The notes below the pieces were generated by a model. It was given only the letters and a program-made list of their open reading frames with translations. It was not told the DNA's origin and did not search any database. A stretch of 64,000 nt of DNA from the NCBI GenBank assembly GCA_947561395.2, contig OX387187.1, positions 33,895,829 to 33,959,828 on the forward strand. Direction: 5' to 3'. Source of the DNA: Buxus sempervirens (taxonomy: Eukaryota; Streptophyta; Magnoliopsida; Buxales; Buxaceae). Position numbers and translations under genes: made by a program. Positions 12,051 to 23,824 of this stretch are shown here, piece by piece (position 1 is the first letter of the stretch; each line of letters begins with the position of its first letter).

Positions 12051-13500
12051 AATCTCACTCCCAATAGAACGTCCTTGACAGACTACTTAACTAGTATGTG
12101 GCCTCACAACTAGAAGTACCACCACATAAGTCTGTTTTCCAGTCTTCATATTGGGTACTGGACTAGTGAATCTTTGTCACTAGCAGTACAATCACGTCTC
12201 AATCATCCCAGTGGTGAATCACACACCGGGTACTGAACTAACAAAGGCTAGCAATACAACTCAATCATCATCCCAGAAATCTCATGAATGTTGGGTACTA
12301 AACTGGCAATTCACATCAGCAGTACTATATATCATTTCATACCCCTGTTCTAAACAAAATAATCATCTATGCACATCTTGTCTTGATGTTAATACAATAA
12401 ATAGTAAATGGTTCATCAGTTTCAATAATCACAATGTTTCATTCATAACAGAAAAATATGCACACATTTACTTGGTTGAACCATAAACAATCTATATTTT
12501 GTAAATTCTCATGTTATAACCCAACCTGGTGTTGAACAGGAACTCAATAACATATGTGAAATAGAGCACTCAATACCCCACGCTTGACTCTTGGTCTAGC
12601 AATGAAATAACTAAAGTAACTAAAAAAAAAATTAAATAATGCTTAGTGGTGGGGGTGCTTGACCCCTTTGCTTGAGCATGGGGTTGGGCACCCTCTTTAA
12701 AAGAGTTCTTGGGTAGGTTGCTCAACACCCACACGCTCGAGTGGTGTGTCAAGCGGCCGAAACCCAGGTTCGTTCGACAGAAATTTTTACTCCATGTTTG
12801 CTCTTTGATTCAATCCATACTCAGTCAACTTCATAACAGATCAATATACCATCAATCTACAGCAAAATCCTATTAAATTATTCCCCAAAAACACATCTAC
12901 ATCAACATGATTCCATCTTGCATGATTAGGTCACCAACACAAACATGATACGAGTTCATAAATGACAACATATATAGAATAATCTCACACATAGCATACA
13001 CATCTAGATTTTTATCTAGAACAGATTTGAATAAGATAAGCAAGAGATCAATAAGAATAAGGAACAAATGCATAAGATCATAAAAAATATATTAAACCCA
13101 CTTACATGAACAAGCCTGAATCCTTGATACAAGAAGATAGGGTTCTTTAGGATCTCCAAGCACCAAAAGCTCTAAGCAACCCTTCTCCTTCAGCCGCCCC
13201 CTTCTCTTCTTCTCCTAGGCTTGATCGTCCAACAAGAGAAAAGAAAAAGTTAGGATTTCTATTCAACCCTAATACTCACTTAAAGGTTGGAAATGGCCAT
13301 CTAGCCCTTTTTATTAAGTTTTAATCTTGACCATCGGTTTCTTTTAATCTTAACCATTCAAAACTCATAACAAGGTGTATGTTCAAGTAGCATGAGCCCT
13401 ACACCCTATCAATCAAAATCAAGAGATATCATGACCCAAGGGTCTTGGCCAAGTTCTAACTTAATTTAATGACTTGGTTTGACCAAATCCTTACAATTTG

Positions 13501-13942
13501 TCACCTGACAAAGGTAAACCTATTGTAGGTAATTTGTCACTTGACAAAGATAGCCTGTCATGGGTTATCTGTCACCCAACAGAAATAATAATTAAATGTG
13601 GCATTATTTATTTTATCTTAAATATAAGACTTATCTGGCATATTGGAGTGGAGATCTTCGTCCCAGGCGAAAGCCCACTTATGGGATGGTTTCTGGCGAT
13701 CCTTAAGGCGTATTGGACACATAAGTGAGAATCGTCAGCAGCCAGTGACGAGTCTTGCCATGTCGATCTAAAGCAACCTATACATCAAGTGGCTTACAGT
13801 ACCACATGTTGACAAGCGAGACTTGGTGTACCAATCAGAGAGCTCTATCTTTTATCATCATTATCTCTTGCTTTATTCTTATCATGAACCTAGACATTTA
13901 TGAGCCTAGATTCATAATAGACATGAAAACATTCCTTAAGCC
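13501..13942. other. Repeat-derived spacer between solo LTRs
   Basis: Contains short tandem copies of a TTGTCACYTGACAAAG-like word (13498-13580). With 15932-17316 it probably forms one older LTR that received the insertions. No gene. Confidence 0.4.
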
Positions 13943-14045
13943 TGTAGACACCCCAAATTGCACTACAGGATGAGAAAATAAAAAAATTATTTAATTGGGA
14001 TTTGAAATAGTTCAAAAAAGTGAAAAAAGTAATCAAACCTGTATT

Positions 14046-14150
14046 GCCCGCATTAAGAATGCGGACTTGTGGTGACCGCATTTGATTTGTGGTCATTACG
14101 TGACTGCATTCAAAATGCGGTCAAGGCATGATCGCAATTCAAATGAGGTC
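14046..14150. repeat. 21-nt palindrome array, exact 28-bp period (4 units)
   Basis: Units at 14046-14066, 14074-14094, 14102-14122 and 14130-14150 have the form GACYGCATT...AATGCGGTC. Spacers are 7 nt, one being AAGGCAT. The same geometry and spacer occur in the LTR at 25858, although the palindrome arms there differ. Confidence 0.92.
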
Positions 14151-14354
14151 GCGTGTGTTTTATGCGAATTTGAAATTGCTCGATTTTTGAGCCATATTTA
14201 CCATTCGTGCCTCTCTTTAAGAGATTTGTCTGTCCTTTTTTACCCTTCGTTAGCTCTCATATTTACTCCAACTCAAGTTCTAAAACATAGTTGGAACATT
14301 ATGGAACCTATTTTTGTTCTGCCCTTGGGACCCCCCTTTGCCCTAGCTCTTGCC

Positions 14355-14362
14355 TATAAATA
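14355..14362 (+). promoter_or_regulatory. LTR TATA box
   Basis: TATAAATA in a GCCTATAAATAGAGGGCC context, matching the TATA boxes of the LTRs at 26634 and 58762. The leader that follows is conserved with the 57877 LTR. Confidence 0.75.
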
Positions 14363-14929
14363 GAGGGCCTCTCCTTTAGCAAATGGCTGAAAATTGAAGA
14401 TTGGAAGAGCTCCAAGTGAAGAAGAGAACCCCTGCCTCTTTGCTTTCTCAAGTCCAGGTAAGCCTCTCTCCCCTTTTATTTTCTAGTTTTAATTTCTAGG
14501 ATTATTCTAATCTTCTCCCTTTCTGTAGAATAAAGCCTATGTGTGATTGCAACCCCAAACCTAAATTCAAGTACCTCAAGTATCTTCTTTAGCCGTAAAA
14601 CGTGAAAAGAGTTCTAGGGGAAAGTAGGACAAGAATGGATCCGTAGGGCAAACCCCCATATACTCTAATCTTAGAACTGTGTAGTTTTAATATTTTGTTT
14701 AGATTGTGGGATTGCTTATTGATGAAATATGGAGGAAAACCATGGATCTATGCTGTTCATAGCATTAGATCTCATTTTCCTCCTAGAGTTTTGATTTTTC
14801 ATTGTTTTCTCCCTTTTTATGTTTTTTTTATTATTTTTATCATTAGGCTAGGATTTTGGATCTGCCATGATCTATATGGTAGATATGAAGTCAGAAGCCT
14901 TAAAGTAACCTCTAGGGTTTCATGAGGTG

Positions 14930-15440
14930 ATTTTTGAGTTATTTTTTATTTTTGAGAGAAGACCCTATGGTCTAAACTTTCCCCTTTTGATGTTTTTCAT
15001 CAATATGGGTGAATATGGCTCAGATCTCTTAATTAATGAGAAACCTAGACCAGATCTGTACCCTAGATGGTTTTGATTTATTCTTCAATATTAGGAGATG
15101 ATTTTGGAATTGTTTTGATTTTTTAGAGAAGACCCTATGGTCTAAACTCTCCCATTTTGATGTTTTTCATCAATGTGGGTGAATCTGGTTTAGATCTCTT
15201 AATTAATGAGAAACCTAGACCAGATCTGTACCCTAGATGGTTTTGATTCATTCTTCAACTTCACAAGGTGATTTTTGGTTTATTTTCAATTTTGAAAGAA
15301 GACCCTATGTCTAAACTCTCTCCTTTTGATGTTTTTCATCAACATAGGTGTATTTGGTATTAGATTTTTTAATTAATGAGAAATCTGGGCCAGATCTGTA
15401 CCCTAGATTGTTCAGATTCAATTTTATTTATTATGTAATT
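14930..15440 (+). repeat. Three tandem copies of a 170-bp unit inside the LTR
   Basis: The marker GACCCTATG occurs at 14961, 15131 and 15301, exactly 170 bp apart. Each is followed by TTTGATGTTTTTCATCAA and later GAGAAAYCTRGRCCAGATCTG. The copies are about 85-90% alike by eye. The 57877 LTR of the same family was not seen to have this triplication. Confidence 0.9.
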
Positions 15441-15931
15441 CCTAGATTTCAAGGATTTAACTTAGAGCTAGATTTTTGAAGTTTTTACTTTAGATTTGTT
15501 TTCTTTATCTTGATTTTAATCAATCATGAAGCCCAAAAAATGGAATATTCATAAGAAGGATCCAAAATTAATTGGATCATTCATATGGAAAAAGCCATAC
15601 ATTTTTTATGCTTTTTCTTTACTTTTGATTTGATTTTTATTAGCATGCCTTTTTAAAACATGAACAACACTTTCCAACCACCTTGTGTGGATGAATAAGG
15701 GTGCCTAACACCTTCCCCTATTCATAACCTAATCTCCTTACCCATCTCTGATTTATTTTTTAATTAGAGTTATTTTTACTCTAATTTTATTTTTTTATTA
15801 TTTATTTTATTTGATTATTTCGGTGTCTATTCACACCGTAAAATTGAATGGTGGTGACTCCATGATTTTTATTGAGTCGTGTGATGATTTAAGAAGTCAT
15901 TCAATTGATTTTTCCCATGTCTCACAAAGCC

Positions 15932-17316
15932 TCAGATTGTGACAAGTATCGCAATCCTAGAAACCGATACTTGCTATAAATATGAGAACCTTCTTCCATT
16001 TGAGGGACCCTTGACCTTTTAGCTACTTGGAACAAGACTAGATCCCTGATTCCTTGACGGCTAAGAGCAATACTTCTCTTCTCTCTTTCTTTGAACCTTC
16101 TCCAAGTCTACCAAGAATTCTCTAAATCTACCTTTGGATTTATTTGTCTTCTATACATTTTGCAACCATCAAAGGAGCTCTTTGGCTAGGTATACATGAA
16201 GATCACTTGAGTATCTCCTGTCTTTCATTTTAGCTACTGCTTACCTATCATGCATTATTGACTCCAACCCCTCTTCTGTTCAATAACTGTGTGGGAACGG
16301 CTGCTGAGTTGGTGGTTTAGGCCAACGTCAACATAATTCTCCTACTCAGAATCAAGGTTTGAAGACACGTCATTGACATTTCGAAACCATGAAGACAACA
16401 TTAGACACATGGACGCGGATTCAAAAAATGCACCTACACACTTATTTAGTCAGTACATAAATTGCATGACTACATCAAACTAGTTTTAATCTATACTGTA
16501 TCTGGTCGTTCTACAACAATCCAATCCGTTGTATATCTCGGCAAGGAAATTCTTGTTATTTACCCGTCGTGTATCTCGGTGAGGTCGTTCTTGTTATTTA
16601 TCTATCGTGTATCTCAACGTGGATTTTCTTTTAAGTTACCCACCGTGTATCTCGGTTTGGTATTTCCCCTTGATTATATTGTTGTAATTTGACTGGATTG
16701 TACGTGCTAGCCCAATACTGTATCTGGTTGGATGATCCATAATAAGACGGTGACCATGTATCTCTGCTTCGCAGTAAGTCGTCAGGTGGCAAGTTGGGGC
16801 AAGCCTTAGCTTAGTAAAGATATTTCAGTTCACGAGTCTTGCGATGTCACTTGTGTGGTTTGTTGTATGTCTTGGTTTTTTTTATCAATGCTTTGTTTTA
16901 TTGTTATACCTCATGAAAGTTATTTTATAAAAATTTATTGGATTGTTTCTAGCATGCATATTGCTATTTACTGAGATTTATATTTTACCCCAATTTTCCC
17001 TTATTTTTTAGGTATTCTTGGAAAGGACATCAAGAATTGGGTAGAATCTAGAAAAGGTAGAATTAACTTATGAGTAAGGCCCGATAAAGTGTAAAAGTGT
17101 GATAAGAATTTAATATTGAATGTACTGTTGAGAGTGAGAGTTAGATGACCTTATATGATATTGCAAAGATATTGATTGGTTATTTAATTCATGTTTCCGC
17201 ATTTCACTCCGATAAAAGAAAAAGTTTTTTCAAATTTACTAGCATTTTAGTTTGCTTGTGGCCCACCAAACTAACACTTTGGGTTTGGAAAACTAATCCA
17301 ACTTTGGGGCATTACA
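15932..17316 (+). mobile_element. LTR 3' portion (boundaries uncertain)
   Basis: Ends GGGGCATTACA at 17316. It contains the TACTGAGATTTATAT...CCCCAATTTTCCC...TTTTTTAGGTATTC sequence that also marks the LTR at 20242 (near 22078) and, reversed, the LTR at 9139. A TATA-like CTATAAATATGAG lies near 15974. The 5' terminus was not found, so this is probably an older LTR broken by the insertions at 8278 and 13943. A 45-60-bp tandem repeat (TGTATCTCGG units) lies at 16500-16665. Confidence 0.5.
16525..16665 (+). repeat. Imperfect tandem repeat, TGTATCTCGG units
   Basis: The word CGTYGTATATCTCGG or CGTGTATCTC recurs at about 16528, 16568, 16607 and 16645 with TTGTTATTTA between copies. About four units; arms diverged. 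Confidence 0.6.
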
Positions 17317-17470
17317 ACCACTACCTCCATACTACCATTATAGCCACCACATCAGCACTTCACAACTACAACCACGACCATGACCACAATCACCACAACC
17401 ATACTACTACCACTACCACCATCATTACCACCACTATCACTATTATTCCACCATTACACCTAGTACCAAC
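17317..17470 (+). repeat. (ACC/ATC)n cryptically simple sequence
   Basis: Long run of ACC, ACT and ATC triplets that continues after the hAT insert (18034-18060). It yields a His/Thr-rich spurious ORF. Confidence 0.8.
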
Positions 17471-18025
17471 TAGGGGTGGCAATCGGTCGAATATGGTACG
17501 GATCTGCTAAGATCCGAATCCGATCCGAAAAAAATTTACCGATATCCGAATTCGATCCGATATCCGACTGATCTTTAATACTTAAATCCGAATTCAAAAT
17601 TCAATGAATATCCGAAATCCGAATTCAATCCGATATCCGATCCTAAATCCGAATTCAAAACCAAAATCCGAATTCAAGCCTGTTTGAACCTGAAACTTTA
17701 AAAAATAATTTTAACAATTAAAGTAAATTTAACTATAAATTTTAACACCAATCCAAGTGTCTAATGATCAAATGATGATTTAACCCTTTTAACTTATGGT
17801 TGAACCATGGTCTGGGCTAAGTTTATATATATTATAAGTATGTTTTCGGTTCAGATCTTTTTCGGATCGGATACATGCATATTCGAATCCGAATCCGAAA
17901 AAATTCGGATCCGAAATTCGAGATCCGTATCCGAACCGTGGATCTAAATCCTATATCCGAATTCAGTAATTTCGGATCGGATTCGGGTCGGATTCAGATA
18001 TATATCCGACCCATTGCCAGCCCTA
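17471..18025. mobile_element. Non-autonomous hAT element, 555 bp
   Basis: Terminal inverted repeats TAGGGGTGGCAAT and ATTGCCAGCCCTA, flanked by a perfect 8-bp duplication GTACCAAC (17463-17470, 18026-18033). The interior is built from repeated ATCCGAATTC-type words. No transposase remains. Confidence 0.93.
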
Positions 18026-18033
18026 GTACCAAC

Positions 18034-19032
18034 ACAAACACCACCACTATTACCACCAAAATATCTCTTATTTTATGTGGCATTAATTTTTATACTAATT
18101 TCTTTGTATCAACCAAACGCCAAAATTGAAATTATAATGAAACCAAAGTTTTAGAATATTAATTTTCTATTACAACCAAGTAATGGAATTTAAATTCAAA
18201 GAATCATAATTTAGAGAACCACAAATATGTAGATTTTCATTCTACTTTCTAACTTTAATTCTTCGCATCAAACACACGTTTAACTCTAATCTTACATTCA
18301 TAGTTTTTTTTAATCCTTTTGTACCCCTATTTGTTGAATGAGATTGCCACGTGAAACCTTCCCTTTTTCCACTCTATAAAATACGATTTCAAAATTTCAG
18401 TATTTACAAATTTCGCATCAGAAAATATACAGTTCAAATGTGTAAATACAAATAAAAATAATTTTATTGATTTACAAAAAAATGTGGTATAGATCTTTGT
18501 GATTTCTCCTAATTCTTCTCTTTAAAATCTTTGATTTGAGGACTAAAATAGCTTAATCTAAACTCAGCCTTCAATTTTCCTTGATGAATATGAGAACACT
18601 TGAAAAAGACAAATTTGTTAGATTTGACACATAGAGTTGTGAGGGATTTGTTGATAAGTCTTTTGGTTGTTGAGTGGCTTGAGCCTATTAGATACAAAGT
18701 GCTTAATTTTTTATTTTTTATTTTTGGATCTTGAATGTAGCATCCAAGCAGTCTTTAAACCTTAAAAGGCTTGAGATCTTGAAAGCAAAGTGATATTTGT
18801 TCTTTGGATCTTTGAGTAAAATGAGAGACAACAACCTTATGTTCGATGAGAGAGAATGAAGTTATGAAAATCTCAAACTCATTGAGATAATTATTAAGAT
18901 TTTGAAGATAATTCTTGATTTAAAATTATTCAAACTTTATGTATGAATCTTTTTTTTTTCTTTTTTTTTGAGTATTATCAAAATAGAAAATTCTTTATAG
19001 GGCCCATTCAAGCGCAATTCATGTTTTTGTCC
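18034..19032. other. AT-rich intergenic, unrecognised
   Basis: No gene with recognisable motifs. The sequence just before the MULE is a T run (19033-19043). Confidence 0.4.
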
Positions 19033-19043
19033 TTTTTTTTTTT

Positions 19044-19280
19044 GGGAAAATTATGGAAAAGGGTTACTTTACACAAATATTTATAAAAACATGCCACTAA
19101 GATCCGAATTTGCATAAACATGCCACTTTTCAAGAATATTTGCTCTGAAGGGTCATTGTACTATTGGGCTTTTGCAAATGGCAAAATTGCCCTTGTTTAA
19201 AAGAGGGGGAAGGAGAGGGAAACACGTGATTTCCCTCTCCTTCTTCTCCAAAATCCCTTTTCTCCTATTTCAACGAAAAT
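19044..19280 (+). repeat. Left terminal inverted repeat of the MULE
   Basis: Inverted copy of 30242-30474 with scattered substitutions. Includes GATCCGAATTTGCATAAACA and CAATAGTACAATGACC (complement) in the shared part. Confidence 0.92.
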
Positions 19281-20241
19281 GAGCCAGTCGCCATTGTCGG
19301 CTCTCCTTCATTTCCATCACCCTCTCCCTCTCTCATTACACCAGCGGAAGGAGAAGGAAGATTCGTTCGTTTCCATTGTGCTAGTTCGTTTCAACCCTCA
19401 CCATCGGAAGGAGAAGAAGGCTCCACAAGGCATCGCTGCCATCCCCTAGGTCGCCACCGTCGTCCAGCTTGCAGTACTATTTGGAGGTATTGTTCCTTCT
19501 CTTCCTTGGCACACAAATAAAACTCATGGCACGGTTGAAATCGGTGTACATGAGTTGCACATGAATGTAATGAGTTATATCACATGCCACTAATGGTATG
19601 AACAAACGGGAAGGGTTTTTGGGACAACAAATATTAGTTGAAAATCTATGGGGTTCCCTTAATGGTATGAATGATTTTTTTTTTCCTGGAAATCGGTAAG
19701 AGTTGTATTTCCATCAAAAAGATATACAAGAGAAATATAAGAATTTACATGTTTAGATTTGTTTTGCTTTGAAGGACGACTCTAGATTGATTAGTGTTCA
19801 TGGAAGATTATGAAGGATGAATTACTATTGATTAGTGTTCATGGAAGATTATGTGCATGGGAACTCATCTATGAAGCTGTCAAATGGTTTACATTGATGA
19901 GTTATGGATGCCTTCTATTGAATGGTCAGTTATCTAGATTGTCAAGAAAACCTATATTTGATGAGATACATTAGAAACTAATTCAATCTATGTTTAAACT
20001 CTTAAAGTGAAATTCCAAGACTTTCTTTCATCCTTAATTCATCCAAAGAAAAAAAAAATTAAAATTTTGATTTTTATCATGTTCCCTTTTTTGTTTTGTT
20101 GGGAAATCCAAGCACTTCAGGTTAATTTAAGTTTGAGATATTAATCTAACTAATTAAGCTATGTGCTTGTTTTTGGTTTAGGTGAAATATGATTAGATAG
20201 CTAATCAACTTGGATATTTTGGAGAGACAAGAGTATACATA

Positions 20242-22590
20242 TGTAAAACCCCGAATTTCCCTTAAATAATAAATTAAATTAGTAAATAATATTACCCAGA
20301 GTTATGATTGATAGAAACATTTTAATATTGTAGGGGGTGATCAACTTAGCGGAGATCCAGAATTAGACGCAGATCTGACCGTCCGATCATGAGATATCAA
20401 GGTATGTATTCTGATTGGGCGTGTGTATGGAATTTGGTATAGGTGAGACACATGGGATAAGTGAGTATAAGTATTAGTTTAATAACCTAAATTTATACGC
20501 GTGTATTCTCGCTCGTATTGATCAGCCGCAAGCGACAAGCGACCGAAGGAGAAGAAGAAGAAGGGGAAGAAGAAAAGCTTGGGTTTTTGGAGTTCTTCAT
20601 CTTCCAGAGTGTTGCTGGGTGATAGAGAAGCGTGGTTGAGAGAAGAGAGGAAGAGGAACCTTCGTTCAAGAGGTAGGTGACACCGTTTTGGTTTTAAATT
20701 CGGATTTATCTCTGTTTAATCGCAAACGCATGTTTCTATGATATGTAAAGTTGTATTTAGTTAGCTAAGCATGTTATAAATATATTAGAATGAGTTTAGA
20801 CGAGAAAAATCGTGATTTAGAACTATTTCTGCTCGATTTGGTGAGACCGCCGACCTCGACTGTGCGAGGCGCTCATCGGCGATCTTAGGCGCTGGTTAAA
20901 GTTTTGAGGACGCTGTGGACCGCGGGACGACGGACCGTGGGCGCTCGAAATTGCACTACCGCCGACTGATGACCGCCCGGAGCGATCCCAGGCGCTCTCA
21001 GCAGAATTTCCAATTTTTCATAATTTCGAACCTAAATCAATTCTAAACCATTTTTAGACAACTTTAATGATTAATTAAGGTACTTTAAGACCAAAATAAA
21101 CTACCTAAATCCCTGTTTTACAGAAAAACAAATTAGGGAGATATTTAGGACATTAGTTGCCAAGTTTTGAAGGTATATGAGAAATGTGATTTTTGAAAAG
21201 CCTAACTACCCTTTGATTATCTAAACACTTCTAAATGACATTATAAATCATAAGACATTATAAAGAGAATTCAGAATCCGAATGACGGAATAATGAAGTG
21301 AATGTACAGATATAACCATTATATGCCGCTAGGCACCAACCCTTATAGAAATATGATACTTTAGGGAATTTTGGAGTCTAGTGGGCATAGCTGGTTATGG
21401 ATCCATAGTCGTAGCTAGATAGCTGAGGGATATGTCATTTGGGTTGAGTTACTCCTATATGCAACGCGCTTCCTTTGCAAGTTAGTTTGTCTGAGAAGGT
21501 CCTATGTCTGGAGGGATACCCCGGTGAGCCGCTGGTGATTCCCTGTACATGTGGATAAGCAACCACCTCCATGTATTGATTCTGGTGCTGCATGCTGGTG
21601 GTACATGCCAACTTTGATGGGTACGTGTGCAATAAGTCGGTGACTACGGCTCTTGTCTAAGCTGCGCTGCATGGGGCTTGAGTATCATTAGTAGCATCGC
21701 TCCTAAGTCGCACGGTGGTATAGCAATTGGTTGAGAATCATCTCAAAAGGTTTATCTTACTTTGTGAGTCCTACAATGACACTGAAAACATAACACTTGA
21801 TATGATTACTACTGTGCACGTGCGGGATGCATGTGATTGGGATATTGGTTGGATGTGACTGCTTAGTACATCCTGGCAATGCTTGGATTATGCTATTGAT
21901 TTGGCTATTGAGTTCTTATATTAAAACTTGCTGAAAATCATTTCTAGAACTGTTTATCAAACTGTTTTGTGTTCATGAATGGTATAAATGATTATGCGAG
22001 CCTGATTTATCGATGTTGCTTAATCGTGCATGAAATGTTACTTTGCTTATATTAACTGTTTAGTCATGCATGTGTTACCTACTGAGATATTCGTATCTCA
22101 CCCTACTTCTATTCCATTTTTTTTCAGCTGATACGCGAGAGGGGGATCTCTTAGACTTCCAGGAAGAGATAGCCGAGTATTCGCCGGAGGATTATTATTA
22201 TCCAAACCTTGTCTGAGGTGGATTGATGTTATAGACTTAGCATTTTTAATTGGTTTATTATCATTTATTGGATTTGATGTATGAGAGAGACAAGAGAGAG
22301 TTAGTAACCAGTTCATTCTACCAGACTTTGATACTATTGACTGATGGTCAAGCTTTATGCTTGTTTGAGGATTTTGATCTACACTTCCGCACATACTTGT
22401 TTCCGCACTCTGATAGTTTAATATATGGATTGGATTTATTTTCTTTGGTCTGGTATGTTATTGATGTTGTAATTGATATGGGCCAGTAACACCTCGGATT
22501 TGGTTGTTGAACTAAATTCGGGTTGTTACAGTAGCGAACCGGGTTCGGGTCGGGTGCCGGTTTGCACTGACCCGGGTTCGGGGCGTTACA
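20242..22590 (+). mobile_element. Solo LTR, 2349 bp, nested in the MULE
   Basis: Begins TGTAAAACCCC and ends GGGGCGTTACA, with a perfect 5-bp duplication ACATA (20237-20241, 22591-22595). Same family as the LTR at 9139 (opposite orientation). The 3' third contains the family marker TACTGAGATATTCGTATCTC. No internal genes, so solo. Its long LTR and TGTAA/TTACA ends suggest a Ty3-type element, possibly Tekay/Del-like (inference only). Confidence 0.93.
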
Positions 22591-22595
22591 ACATA

Positions 22596-23820
22596 AGAGA
22601 CAAAGGTAATCATTTTTTATTCAGCTGACTGTCTTTGTCTATTTTGTTTTCTATATACATGTTAGGAACATAAAAAATCATTAATTGTTCCTTCAGTTGA
22701 TTAAAATTTTTCTATTTAGTTCTTTTATGTATCAGGAAAGGTTCTCAGTTGTCATTCACCATGATATGAAATGATAACTTTTAACATGTTAATGACTGAG
22801 TGGTGTGTTCCTTCTAATTATTTGGAAGCCTCTCCTCACCTTCCTATTTCTCATGATAAAGCTTTTGGTAATGGGTCCCTTTGTTCTTCAACTTGTAGTG
22901 GTACCTTTCTGGATTTTGAAATTTAAATTAGAATGAATTTATATAGAAGAAGTCATGTGACATTGAGGGACCAGGAGAGAGAAAGAAGAGAAGAATACTT
23001 CAAAACAAATTAAAGCACACTGCTGGTGTGACTTTTTGAGGTGAGAAATGTTAGAGAGAGAGGAGTCATGGTCATGGAAGCAATCAGGTTTAGTAAGGTA
23101 GGGTTCCCCACAAGTCACAACCCCATTGCACCTTCCTTTGTTACTTATTTTGTTTTTAGTATCTTTTGTTTTGGGGAGGAGGAAGTTGGGTTTGAATTGG
23201 AGACAAAAACTAAATCTGCTTGGATTCTCTCACATGTTTTTCTCCCCCTTCTCTTTTTTTCTCTCTCATTGTCTCTCTCCATATTTCTCTGTTGTTCAAC
23301 TACTTCAAACTCTCCAACAAAAAATGTACTGGAATACATTTTCCTTCACTCTTTGAAATTGCAAATATCATTTTCTTTTACTTCATATTCTTTGTTTGCA
23401 GATAAATTCCAAAACCAAAAACCCATAAATGGTGAGGTCAAATTCAAGGTGAAGATGCTACAAATCACAAGGAATTTTTGGGTTTAGTTACAAATTACAA
23501 AGTGAAATAAATTTTGGAACATGTAAATCTTTATTTATCCAAGAAATTAAGGAGTACTATGAGACACAGGCATCCTAAAGATCTAATTAAGCCTCTGCAT
23601 GTTTCATTGTCTAATGGTTAAGAGACCAAAAGACAAATTTCAAAACCCTGAAAGGGGTCAAGCTAGGACTTCTAGGGCTAGATAGATTTAAGATTGGTCA
23701 AAGCTAGGAGACCTCTAATTAAGTCCCATGAGCCATGGATGTAGGTTCTAAAACATGGGTGTCATCCCTAGATTGCCCTTATGTGATTTAAATGTTATGT
23801 GTGTGAATCTTATGTGGCTT
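22596..23820. other. MULE interior, unrecognised
   Basis: AT-rich sequence. The Phe/Ser-rich ORFs at 23041-23487 have no recognisable motif and reflect T/CT-rich composition. Confidence 0.4.
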
Positions 23821-23824
23821 AGGC

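Larger units (their letters stand above)
9036..12325. repeat. GTACTG...CAGTAC hairpin repeats, interrupted by the nested LTR
   Basis: Imperfect palindromes of 26-35 nt start at 9036, 12155, 12230 and 12295, spaced 65-75 bp on the right side of the insert; a further degenerate one is near 9107. The best is 12155-12189, where GACTAGTGA pairs with TCACTAG inside GTACTG/CAGTAC. The nested LTR (9139-12050) sits within the array. Confidence 0.7.
8278..13495 (-). mobile_element. Solo LTR (2301 bp without its insert), reverse, split by another solo LTR
   Basis: Begins TGTCACGTCC and ends CCTTACA, with a perfect 5-bp target duplication ATTTG at 8273-8277 and 13496-13500. Removing the nested LTR at 9139-12050 and its duplication leaves 2301 bp. 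Read on the minus strand it goes from TGTAAGGATTTGG to GGACGTGACA. No primer-binding site, polypurine tract or coding region lies between the duplications, so it is a solo LTR produced by LTR-LTR recombination. It carries hairpin repeats bounded by GTACTG and CAGTAC (9036-12325). Confidence 0.92.
13943..15926 (+). mobile_element. Solo LTR, 1984 bp, TGTAGACACC family
   Basis: Begins TGTAGACACCCCAAA and ends CCATGTCTCACA, with a perfect 5-bp duplication AAGCC (13938-13942, 15927-15931). Same family as the LTR at 57877. It carries a palindrome array (14046-14150), a TATA box TATAAATA at 14355, a splice-like leader intron (14458-14528) and three 170-bp tandem repeats (about 14930-15440). No retroviral-type genes remain. 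Confidence 0.93.

Noticed and set aside
17145-17510. 121-aa His/Thr-rich ORF
   Set aside because: Produced by the ACC/ATC simple repeat and partly by the hAT end.
23041-23487. 148-aa plus-strand ORF
   Set aside because: Composition-driven (T/CT-rich), no domain, no supported splice context.
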